Source: Clostridiales bacterium
Lineage (GTDB): Bacteria; Bacillota; Clostridia; Oscillospirales; Oscillospiraceae
Direction of reading: 5' to 3'
DNA length: 34,203 nucleotides
Assembly: GCA_020860385.1 (NCBI GenBank)
Contig: JAJBUK010000079.1
Coordinates: 27,209 to 61,411 of the forward strand
Shown: in pieces, positions 1 through 5,804 of the stretch
Layout of the letters: each line of letters begins with the position of its first letter
Numbering within the stretch: the stretch's first letter is position 1
Notes under the pieces: model-generated
What the model was told of the DNA's origin: nothing
What the model saw: only the letters and a program-made list of their open reading frames with translations
The model's database searches: none
Made by a program: the position numbers and the translations under genes

Positions 1-54
1 CCTGTGACCTTCCGCACGTCAAGCGGATGCTCTAGCCAGCTGAGCTAATCGTCC
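1..54 (-). tRNA. tRNA-Val (GAC), partial at window edge
   Basis: This stretch is base-for-base the same as the 5' two thirds of the complete tRNA at 81-157: acceptor strand, D arm, anticodon arm with loop TTGACGT (anticodon GAC) and part of the T arm. The rest lies outside the window. The two copies are separated by a 26-base spacer (55-80) and are probably co-transcribed from the promoter at 177-205. Confidence 0.93.
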
Positions 55-80
55 ATTATTGCATGGAAAGAGGAAAAGCA

Positions 81-157
81 TGGTGGACGATACAGGATTC
101 GAACCTGTGACCTTCCGCACGTCAAGCGGATGCTCTAGCCAGCTGAGCTAATCGTCC
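81..157 (-). tRNA. tRNA-Val (GAC)
   Basis: Read on the minus strand, the sequence folds as a full cloverleaf. The acceptor stem pairs GGACGAT with ATCGTCC, the D arm is GCTC...GAGC, the anticodon stem TCCGC/GCGGA encloses TTGACGT, and the T arm ACAGG/CCTGT encloses TTCGAAT. The anticodon at positions 34-36 is GAC, which reads the valine codon GUC. The 3' CCA is encoded (81-83). It is the first of two identical tandem copies. Confidence 0.97.
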
Positions 158-176
158 AAGCCAATCAACAGGACTT

Positions 177-205
177 ATTATAGTACGGGACGGGTCGTTT
201 GTCAA
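177..205 (-). promoter_or_regulatory. sigma-A promoter of the tRNA-Val pair
   Basis: On the minus strand, a consensus -35 TTGACA (200-205) is followed by a 17-base spacer and a consensus -10 TATAAT (177-182), placed about 20 bases before the mature tRNA 5' end at 157. Both boxes are perfect matches, as expected for a stable-RNA promoter. Confidence 0.9.
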
Positions 206-585
206 GAAATTTTTTCCTGCGATTTAGGGTGCTGCGGCGCGCGGGCCCTCTGAGTGTGATATATGAATCGATGCGCCCCGCAGGTGTAAATTTGCCGGAA
301 AACCTCTGAAAATTTTTGTGATAATTTGCAAATTTGCCCTTCCCTTTTGCGTATTCGTATGATACAATAGCTAATAGGTAAGGTGGCACGGAGTAGCTGC
401 AAAGCACGCGAGGCCGTAAATTATTTGAGGGCTTATTCAATCTAGTAGTTTTTCGGATATTGTTTTGTGCAATCGGCACGGTTCCTGCGCCAGTCAGCGC
501 AGGGAATTACAATGGTAGCCTTTTCGTAGTTGTAGTTATTGCCTGTCCCCTGCCCTCCATTTCAGCAGAAAAAGGAATCCGATGT
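206..585. other. long gene-free leader before cpsC, with hairpins
   Basis: No credible gene lies here; the short minus-strand reading frames lack ribosome sites and family features. A weak plus-strand promoter may be TTGCCC (334-339), 18 bases, TATGAT (358-363). Downstream are a small GCT-GCAA-AGC hairpin (396-405) inside a GGC...GCC frame, and a strong hairpin CCTGCGC / GCGCAGG around 483-502 with loop CAGTCA. Neither hairpin is followed by a T-run, so they do not look like simple terminators. The stretch is probably the 5' untranslated leader of the cpsC-cpsD transcript. I could not match it to a known riboswitch class. Confidence 0.45.
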
Positions 586-1362
586 ATGAACGAGACACAA
601 CACCCCACAAAGCAGCAAGCCCCGCACTCCGATGAGATAGAGATAGATTTGCTGGCCCTGCTCCGCGCCCTGTGGAAACAGGCGTGGCTGATTTTCGCGG
701 TGACGCTGTTCTTCGGCTGCGCGGGGTACATCATCACCAAGGCGGCTGTTACGCCGACCTATCAAACATATTTCAGTATATATGTCAACAACTCCACCCT
801 TACCAATATCAGTTCCATCACCTCCAGCGACATTGCCGCCTCCCAATACCTGGCGGAAACCGCCGCCGATGTCATCGGCAGCAACAGCATTAAGAAGCAG
901 GTCGCGGAGCAGGCTGATGTGACTGAGAGTGAACTTTCGATCTCCACCAGCGTGAATACGGACAGCGGCGTGGTGACGGTCTATATCGTCACCACCGACC
1001 CCAGGACCGCCTACAGCTGCGGGACAGCGCTGATGGACATTGCCGCCACCGAAATCGCCCGCATCGTGGAGGGAAGCTCCGTGCAGGCTATCGACACGCC
1101 GGAAATGCCCACCACCTACTATCAGCCCAACTATCTGAAAAACGTCCTGATTGCCATGCTGCTGGGCGGGGCCCTGGCGTGCGGCCTGGTGATGCTGCGG
1201 GAGCTGATGGACGACAAGGTGAAGGGCCGGGACGATGTGGAGGCCCACTTTGACCTGGTGAATCTGGGCTCCATCCCGGATATTACAGAAGCTGGAACAG
1301 GGAGATATGGATACTATGCTGGATATGGCTACGCTGCAAGAGGAAACAGGAAAACGCGATGA
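586..1362 (+). CDS. CpsC/YveK/CapA-type Wzz-domain membrane modulator of a BY-kinase
   Basis: This is a 258-residue polysaccharide co-polymerase-type protein. It shows the family layout: short cytoplasmic N-terminus, membrane helix at about 34-54, extracytoplasmic Wzz-like region, a proline-containing segment (MPTTYYQPNY, 174-183), a second helix at about 185-207, and a cytoplasmic tail with the family motif DDVEAHFDLVNLGSIPD. In Gram-positive capsule systems this protein activates the partner kinase CpsD. I chose ATG 586 because AAAGGA lies 9 bases before it; a 460 start would add 42 residues without support. The end is odd: about 26 extra residues after the usual stopping point form a tyrosine/glycine-rich tail (YGYYAGYGY, 241-249), encoded where the gene overlaps the start of the kinase gene. 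No glycosyltransferases, flippase or polymerase are nearby. Confidence 0.85.
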   Translation: MNETQHPTKQQAPHSDEIEIDLLALLRALWKQAWLIFAVTLFFGCAGYIITKAAVTPTYQTYFSIYVNNSTLTNISSITSSDIAASQYLAETAADVIGSNSIKKQVAEQADVTESELSISTSVNTDSGVVTVYIVTTDPRTAYSCGTALMDIAATEIARIVEGSSVQAIDTPEMPTTYYQPNYLKNVLIAMLLGGALACGLVMLRELMDDKVKGRDDVEAHFDLVNLGSIPDITEAGTGRYGYYAGYGYAARGNRKTR

Positions 1363-2026
1363 AGCAGCCCGGCAGCACTCCTCTGACTACATTCTGGGTG
1401 CGGATACTCCGTTCGCGGTGAGCGAAGCCTATAAGGCGTTGCGGACAAACGTGATTTTCTCCCTCCCGGGGGACGGGGCGAAGGTCATCGGCATCACCAG
1501 CTCCTCCCGGGGTGAGGGAAAAAGCACCGTCCTCCTGAACCTGGCCGTTTCCTTTGGCCAGGTGGGGAAGCGGGTGCTGCTGATGGACTGCGACCTGCGC
1601 CTGCCCACCGTCGCGGCGAAGCTGGGCATCCAGGGTATGCCCGGCCTCAGCGACCTGCTGGTGGGCAAGCAATGCCCCGTCCGGCACATGACCGACCTGG
1701 GCATCTGCGTCCTCCCTTCCGGCACGCTGCCGCCGGACGCCACGGCGCTGCTGTCCTCCGCCGGGATGGACGGGCTGCTGAAAGAGGCGCGGGAGCAGTT
1801 TGATTATATCTTCCTCGACCTGCCGCCGGTGACCACTGTGGCCGACGCGGCGATTCTGGCGAAAAAAGTGGATGGTTTCCTGCTGGCTATCAGGCACAGA
1901 AGTTCGGGATACAGAGCGATCTCTGAAATGCTGGAGCAGCTGGCGTTGGCTGATGCAAACATTCTGGGTTACATCTATACCAACGCCCCGGTAGGCGGCG
2001 GTAACTATAAACGCTGGCGGCGGTAA
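1316..2026 (+). CDS. CpsD/YwqD-type bacterial tyrosine kinase (BY-kinase), tail lost by frameshift
   Basis: This is a cytoplasmic P-loop tyrosine kinase that normally autophosphorylates a C-terminal tyrosine cluster and works with CpsC. Counted from ATG 1316, it shows Walker A (SSSRGEGKST, 62-71), Walker A' (VLLMDCDLR, 87-95) and Walker B (YIFLDLPP, 164-171). The E-A-Y-KALRTN motif near residue 37 is typical of the family. ATG 1316 has GGAG 11 bases upstream; ATG 1307 is possible but only 2 bases from that site. The protein ends abruptly at GGGNYKRWRR. A 22-bp exact tandem duplication (1994-2037) shifts the frame. With one copy removed, the reading continues YGYGYREHDSDNHSEN to a TGA at 2085-2087, which is a classic BY-kinase tyrosine cluster. 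The catalytic core is intact, so this is a tail-less kinase rather than a dead gene. Confidence 0.88.
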   Translation: MLDMATLQEETGKRDEAARQHSSDYILGADTPFAVSEAYKALRTNVIFSLPGDGAKVIGITSSSRGEGKSTVLLNLAVSFGQVGKRVLLMDCDLRLPTVAAKLGIQGMPGLSDLLVGKQCPVRHMTDLGICVLPSGTLPPDATALLSSAGMDGLLKEAREQFDYIFLDLPPVTTVADAAILAKKVDGFLLAIRHRSSGYRAISEMLEQLALADANILGYIYTNAPVGGGNYKRWRR

Positions 2027-2037
2027 CTATAAACGCT
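1994..2037 (+). repeat. exact 22-bp tandem duplication disrupting the BY-kinase tail
   Basis: Positions 1994-2015 and 2016-2037 are identical, beginning GGCGGCGGTAACTA and ending AAACGCT. Each unit encodes GGGNYKR plus one base. Because 22 is not a multiple of three, the second copy is read in another frame and gives WRR-stop. A single copy would join CGC to TAT (2037-2039) and restore the tyrosine-rich end. Confidence 0.95.
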
Positions 2038-2087
2038 ATGGTTATGGCTATCGTGAACATGATAGTGACAATCATAGTGAAAACTGA

Positions 2088-2284
2088 ACGGAGCAGCCCT
2101 ATTCTTCGGCGTGCGGCGCCTTGCAGGCACACCAGAGGACGGACAAGCGCAAGCAGAGAGGCAGGTGTTGAACGGTACATGAGGCGAACCTGCGCACCAG
2201 CGTGCGCGAACGACGGCCCGCAACGGGGCCGTATCTGCAATTATCCGAAAGGATAAAATCCATTTTGTTTGGAGGAAAAAGTAA
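2088..2284 (+). other. structured intergenic leader before the secreted repeat protein
   Basis: After the ancestral kinase stop (2085-2087) there is no gene until 2285. The stretch carries three hairpins in close succession. These are GCGCAC-CAGC-GTGCGC (2192-2207), ACGGCCC with GGGCCGT around a six-base loop (2213-2232), and TTATCC-GAAA-GGATAA with a GNRA loop (2241-2256). CAGGT (2162-2166) can also pair with ACCTG (2188-2192), in competition with the first hairpin. No T-run follows any of them. A strong ribosome site (GGAGG, 2271-2275) ends the leader. A structured 5' leader or processing region is likely; the class is not recognised. Confidence 0.5.
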
Positions 2285-4138
2285 ATGAAAGCAAAAGCAT
2301 GGAAACGGGCGCTTAGCATGGTGCTGGCGCTGATGATGGCGTTTTCGCTGGCTGTGTATCCTGCCTATGCGACAAATGCATCAGGTGAATTATTAAGTGA
2401 AGCCACAGCGCTCGAGCCTACTGCCGCAGATGATGTGGACACAGTCGCATCGGAATCCAATTCCAATGCGGGCATTGCAATGATTGGCCTGGATGAGGAC
2501 GATGAAACGTCTGTTACTCTGCCTGAGGCAGTTAATGGCGTTATCACGCTTACTCAGGACTACGCATTGACGGAATCGTATGTTCTTAACAGTGGTGAAG
2601 TAACGATTGATTTAAATGGTTACTCGATTACCCGCGGTGAGGGCAATACAATCTATTATTTGATTGATGTTGCTTCTGGTGCAACCTTAACTGTTAAAGA
2701 TAGTAGCTCTGGAGCAACCGGTACGATTGAAAGTTCCGACATGGGTTGTGGAATCCTGACCAACGGAACTGTAACCATTAACTCCGGCACCGTTAGTGGA
2801 TATTATAGCGGTGTATATGTTTCCGGAACGTCGGCTGCTTTGACCGTAAGCGGAACTGCTGTCGTGAAAAGCACTGTAACGGTAGACATGAACAACTTTG
2901 TTCTCTGGCAAGCCTCTACCTGCGGAATATCTGTTAATGACGGTGCGACCGCTACAATTGATGGCGGCACTGTTGCAGGCGGATATGTGGGAATTACTGT
3001 TTGGGAAGGTAACAGTGCTGACAATCCAAGCACACTGATTGTAAACGGTGGCACAATCAGCGGCGCTACCTTTGGTGTTTCTACTAATGGTAACACTCAC
3101 TATACTGATATCACAGTGAACGGCGGCACTATTTCCGGCATAACCGGTATGTACCTTCCGGCAATGGACAGCACTACAACTATCAATGGTGGTACTATCA
3201 CCGGAACCAGCACCGGCATTGAAATCCGTGCAGGTAGCCTGACCGTGAATGGCGGTACCATTACAAGTACGGCTGAAAGTGGTACCTTTGAAGAGAGCGG
3301 AAACGATAACGGCACAACAACGGTCGGCGCAGCGATTGCCGTTGTTCAGCATACAACCAAGCAGGCCGTCACTGTGACGATTACCGATGGTTCCCTTTCT
3401 GGTTACTATGGTATTTTCGAAGCTGATTTGCAGGGCAACGGAACAGACTACACTCAGTATGTAACAATTTCCGTGTCCGGCGGAACAATTTCTACCACAG
3501 ATACCGAGGACGGCACCGCCATTTATCATAGAACCACTTCCGCCGCTTCGATTCCCCTTATCGGCGGCACTTATAATACGGATCCCTCTGCATATGTTGC
3601 GAAAGGTTATGAAGCGGTCGATAATGGTGATGGTACCTGGACGGTGCAACTAAAGACAGCTACCGCTTCTATCAATATGTCGGTAAACATGACCCTGGCA
3701 AACTCTCTGGCTATGAATTTCTGGATTTCTAAGGATGACGTAGACAGCAGCAGCATTGCAGACTATACCCTGAGTATTGCGAAGGGGGATGGCCAAGCAG
3801 ATGTTTACGAATTTGTTGATGGTAAAATTTATGCAGAAGCGGAAAACTTCTCGACCTTCAATGACTACTATATCGTTCGTTATACCGGTTACTACGCATA
3901 CGAATATGAATCTGACTTGACCGTAACGCTTCTGAAAAATGGCGATGCTGTAACGGTGACAAATAACACCTTCAGTTGGAACGGTACTGAGAATAATATC
4001 TCCATTAGTTCTTTCCTGGCTGCATATAAAACTGCTTACGCTGGAAATAGTACCGAAACTACTATGGCAGACGCTATTGTGAGTTATTGCGAGGCTGCAA
4101 AAGTCTATTACGATGCTACTACATCTAAGTCTAACTGA
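2285..4138 (+). CDS. secreted repeat protein, probable right-handed beta-helix surface protein
   Basis: The 617-residue product starts with a signal peptide (KAWKR, then a hydrophobic stretch, with probable cleavage after AYA near residue 29). From about 75 to 450 it is built of short repeats of the type (V/I)NGGTI(S/T)G, rich in Gly, Thr, Ser and Asn, as in parallel beta-helix adhesins and polysaccharide-binding proteins. A different C-terminal domain (about 465-617) has fewer repeats and ends in a Tyr/Ala helix-like segment (AIVSYCEAAKVYYDA). No LPxTG motif, dockerin or S-layer repeat is evident, so it may be freely secreted or held non-covalently. GGAGG lies 9 bases before ATG. The gene is clearly less GC-rich than its neighbours, which suggests a different history. 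It is followed after 23 bases by the peptide gene, so they are probably co-transcribed. Substrate or partner unknown. Confidence 0.75.
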   Translation: MKAKAWKRALSMVLALMMAFSLAVYPAYATNASGELLSEATALEPTAADDVDTVASESNSNAGIAMIGLDEDDETSVTLPEAVNGVITLTQDYALTESYVLNSGEVTIDLNGYSITRGEGNTIYYLIDVASGATLTVKDSSSGATGTIESSDMGCGILTNGTVTINSGTVSGYYSGVYVSGTSAALTVSGTAVVKSTVTVDMNNFVLWQASTCGISVNDGATATIDGGTVAGGYVGITVWEGNSADNPSTLIVNGGTISGATFGVSTNGNTHYTDITVNGGTISGITGMYLPAMDSTTTINGGTITGTSTGIEIRAGSLTVNGGTITSTAESGTFEESGNDNGTTTVGAAIAVVQHTTKQAVTVTITDGSLSGYYGIFEADLQGNGTDYTQYVTISVSGGTISTTDTEDGTAIYHRTTSAASIPLIGGTYNTDPSAYVAKGYEAVDNGDGTWTVQLKTATASINMSVNMTLANSLAMNFWISKDDVDSSSIADYTLSIAKGDGQADVYEFVDGKIYAEAENFSTFNDYYIVRYTGYYAYEYESDLTVTLLKNGDAVTVTNNTFSWNGTENNISISSFLAAYKTAYAGNSTETTMADAIVSYCEAAKVYYDATTSKSN

Positions 4139-4161
4139 AATTGAAAAGGAGTTGAAAAATT

Positions 4162-4260
4162 ATGATTAAATCATATGAGGAACCTCATGTGGAAGTAATC
4201 AATTTTTCCGTGGATGACGTGATTGCAACAAGCGGCGTCAATACCAAACCGCTTTCCTGA
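4162..4260 (+). CDS. 32-residue peptide, candidate precursor for the HPrK/PqqD/peptidase cassette
   Basis: This small gene encodes MIKSYEEPHVEVINFSVDDV followed by IATSGVNTKPLS. The ribosome site AAGGAG (4146-4151) lies 10 bases upstream of the ATG, a spacing as good as that of the large genes here. The start (K-Y-E-x-P-x-V-E-V-I) and the acidic DDVI-x-TSG segment resemble, from memory, many unnamed 30-50 residue Clostridia peptides; I cannot verify that here. There is no signal peptide or membrane segment. A PqqD-like domain, a kinase-like P-loop protein and an S24/S26 peptidase are encoded just downstream, so I infer that the first ~20 residues act as a recognition leader and the TSGVNTKPLS end as the modified core. 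The last residue is serine, the type of residue phosphorylated by HPrK-like lasso-peptide kinases. The function is a hypothesis. Confidence 0.68.
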   Translation: MIKSYEEPHVEVINFSVDDVIATSGVNTKPLS

Positions 4261-4311
4261 AAAGTCTAACCGATACAGAGTAAGAAAATCAATCTTAACA
4301 AGAAACCACAG

Positions 4312-4339
4312 GGGGCAGGCAGTATCATCTGCCTGCCCC
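4312..4339 (+). terminator. strong hairpin between peptide gene and maturation genes (attenuator-like)
   Basis: GGGGCAGGCA (4312-4321) pairs perfectly with TGCCTGCCCC (4330-4339) around an 8-base loop. Only TT follows, so it is an imperfect intrinsic terminator, partial terminator or RNA-stabilising stem. It lies just before the ribosome site of the HPrK-like gene. This placement fits high expression of a peptide and lower expression of the enzymes. Confidence 0.6.
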
Positions 4340-4363
4340 TTCCCCATGCAGGAGGGCTGCCCC

Positions 4364-5101
4364 TTGAACATTGAACTGGCGGGCTGCGTCATAGGGCTGC
4401 GCCCGCGTTACCCCTATCTGCAAACCTACTGTCTGGACTACCGGACGGACGCCCCGGCGGCGTTCACCGTGACCGCCACCCAGGCGGACATCGACTATGA
4501 GCGGGAGAAGTCCGCCCGGGAGGATGCGCTGGAGGGCATCCCCGTCCGGCGCTTCTCCGACGATTATCTGGAGACCCTGGCGGTCTACCGCAAAATCGCC
4601 GTGGCGCTACTGGATTACGACACCCTGCTGTTCCACGGCTCCGCCGTGGCGGTGGACGGCACGGGCTACCTGTTCACCGCCAGGAGCGGCACCGGCAAGT
4701 CCACCCACGCCCGCCTCTGGCGGGAGATGTTCGGGCCGCGGGCCGTCATGGTGAACGACGATAAGCCGCTGCTGAAGCTCACGCCCGGCGGCGTGACCGT
4801 TTACGGCACCCCCTGGGACGGAAAGCACCGCCTGAGCACGAACATTGCCGTGCCGCTGCGGGCTATCTGCATCCTGAGCCGGGACGCAACAAACCACATC
4901 ACCCCGTTGACAGCGGGGGCGGCGTACCCTATGCTGCTCCAGCAGGCGTACCGTCCCGACGACCCGGCGGCGATGGAGAAGACCCTGACCCTGCTCGACC
5001 GGCTGGCTGGGGGCGTCGCGCTGTACGCCTTGGGCTGCAACATGGAGCGGTCGGCCGCCCTGGTGGCCTGGCAGGGCATGAACGGAGGAAAGATACCATG
5101 A
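4364..5101 (+). CDS. HPr kinase/phosphorylase-like P-loop protein
   Basis: The product is 245 residues, resembling the C-terminal catalytic domain of HPrK and the HPrK-like kinases of peptide and exopolysaccharide clusters. Visible features are HGSAV (91-95), Walker A ARSGTGKST (106-114), the acidic NDDKP segment (131-135, the counterpart of the HPrK GDD region) and YGTPWDGKHR further on. The N-terminal regulatory domain of true HPrK is missing, and no ptsH-like gene is beside it, so HPr is an unlikely substrate. I chose TTG 4364: AGGAGG (4350-4355) lies 8 bases before it, whereas ATG 4346 would put that site inside the gene. The stop overlaps the next ATG as ATGA, implying translational coupling with the PqqD-like gene. 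Likely role: phosphorylation or another ATP-dependent change of the peptide at 4162; inferred only. Confidence 0.82.
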   Translation: MNIELAGCVIGLRPRYPYLQTYCLDYRTDAPAAFTVTATQADIDYEREKSAREDALEGIPVRRFSDDYLETLAVYRKIAVALLDYDTLLFHGSAVAVDGTGYLFTARSGTGKSTHARLWREMFGPRAVMVNDDKPLLKLTPGGVTVYGTPWDGKHRLSTNIAVPLRAICILSRDATNHITPLTAGAAYPMLLQQAYRPDDPAAMEKTLTLLDRLAGGVALYALGCNMERSAALVAWQGMNGGKIP

Positions 5102-5364
5102 AATTAAAAGACGGATTTATGACCCACAGCGCCGGCGGGGAGCATATGGCCATCGCCACCGGCGAAGCGGCCAAAACCTTCCACGGCATGATTCGGAACA
5201 ACGAGACGGCGGACTTCATCTTCCGCCAGCTGCTGACGGACACCACCGAGGGCAGCATCGTAGACGCTATGCTACAGGAATATGACGCGCCAAGAGAGCG
5301 CGTCGCGGCGGATGTGCATCGGGTCGTCACGCAGCTTCGGGAGGCGGGCTTCCTGGATGAGTGA
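5098..5364 (+). CDS. PqqD-like peptide-recognition (RRE-type) protein
   Basis: The 88-residue product has the PqqD family pattern. An N-terminal beta region (MKLKDGFMTHSAGGEHMAIATGEA) is followed by FHGMIRNNETADFIFRQLLTDTTEGSIVDAMLQEYD, then a helix with VHRVVTQLREAGFL. PqqD-like domains bind leader peptides of ribosomally made, modified peptides and hand them to the enzymes; they also occur in Firmicute surface-polysaccharide clusters. The start overlaps the HPrK-like stop by four bases, and its end overlaps the peptidase gene by eight bases, so the three are made together. In lasso-peptide clusters of Firmicutes, an HPrK-like kinase and a PqqD-like B1 protein also occur together, but the B2 protease and the cyclase are absent here. 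Confidence 0.82.
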   Translation: MKLKDGFMTHSAGGEHMAIATGEAAKTFHGMIRNNETADFIFRQLLTDTTEGSIVDAMLQEYDAPRERVAADVHRVVTQLREAGFLDE

Positions 5365-5803
5365 GCTGTCGTCCGCCCTGGCGCGGGAGGTCCGCTCCGG
5401 CAGGCCGGTGCTGGCCCTGACCAGCGGGGACAGTATGCGCCCGCTGCTGGACACCGGCAGGACCCAGGTGCTCGTCGTCCGGGCAGAGGGCGACTTAAAG
5501 GAGAACGACCTGCCCCTGTACCGGCGGCCCACCGGTCAATTCGTGATGCACCGCATCATCCGTGTTGACAAGGAGTTTTACTACACACGGGGCGACAACC
5601 GCTGTGGCCTGGAGCGGGTGCCCAAGGACTGGGTGCTGGGCGTGGTGACGGAAATCACGCGGAACGGGAAAACCTTCCCCGTGTCAAACCGCTGGTATCG
5701 GCGCTATGTGGCGGCCTGGAACCTGATTTACCCGCTCCGCTGGGCCGCCTACAAGCTGCGCGGAGCCGTCAGCAAGCCGCGGCAGCGCAGGAAGGAACCG
5801 TAA
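5357..5803 (+). CDS. S24/S26-family peptidase (signal-peptidase-like)
   Basis: This is a 148-residue serine peptidase. SGDSMRP (23-29) holds the expected catalytic Ser26. HRI (65-67) followed by YYTRGDN (75-81) matches the ER/SipW-type signal peptidases, where histidine replaces the usual lysine, so His65 is the likely general base. There is no obvious N-terminal membrane anchor; only a moderately hydrophobic C-terminal stretch (about 117-137) might bind membrane. It could therefore act on a cytoplasmic or membrane-surface peptide rather than as general leader peptidase. ATG 5357 overlaps the PqqD-like gene and has GGGAGG 12 bases upstream. Context suggests that it cuts the peptide at 4162; cutting the secreted protein at 2285 is an alternative. 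Confidence 0.8.
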   Translation: MSELSSALAREVRSGRPVLALTSGDSMRPLLDTGRTQVLVVRAEGDLKENDLPLYRRPTGQFVMHRIIRVDKEFYYTRGDNRCGLERVPKDWVLGVVTEITRNGKTFPVSNRWYRRYVAAWNLIYPLRWAAYKLRGAVSKPRQRRKEP

Positions 5804-5804
5804 C

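Noticed and set aside
361-470. Class I cyclic-di-GMP riboswitch or T-box in the cpsC leader
   Set aside because: Only the GCAAAGC...GGCC fragment resembles a cyclic-di-GMP aptamer. The GGCAAACC and closing receptor parts are missing. GGTGGCAC is not the T-box GGGUGGnACCGCG sequence, and no specifier stem or terminator is seen.
165-479. Minus-strand small frames in the tRNA-cpsC gap
   Set aside because: No ribosome site and no family pattern; they overlap the tRNA promoter and the probable cpsC leader.
2038-2256. 72-codon plus-strand frame after the BY-kinase
   Set aside because: It reads the lost kinase tail and the structured leader in the wrong frame; no ribosome site.
4223-4363. Longer start for the HPrK-like gene at ATG 4223 or 4346
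   Set aside because: A 4223 start overlaps the peptide gene and the hairpin. A 4346 start places the AGGAGG site inside the gene. TTG 4364 has ideal spacing.
4162-5803. Ordinary lasso-peptide cluster
   Set aside because: The HPrK-like and PqqD-like genes fit, but the asparagine-synthetase-like cyclase and the transglutaminase-like B2 protease are absent, and the peptide lacks a clear ring-forming Gly plus Asp/Glu core pattern.
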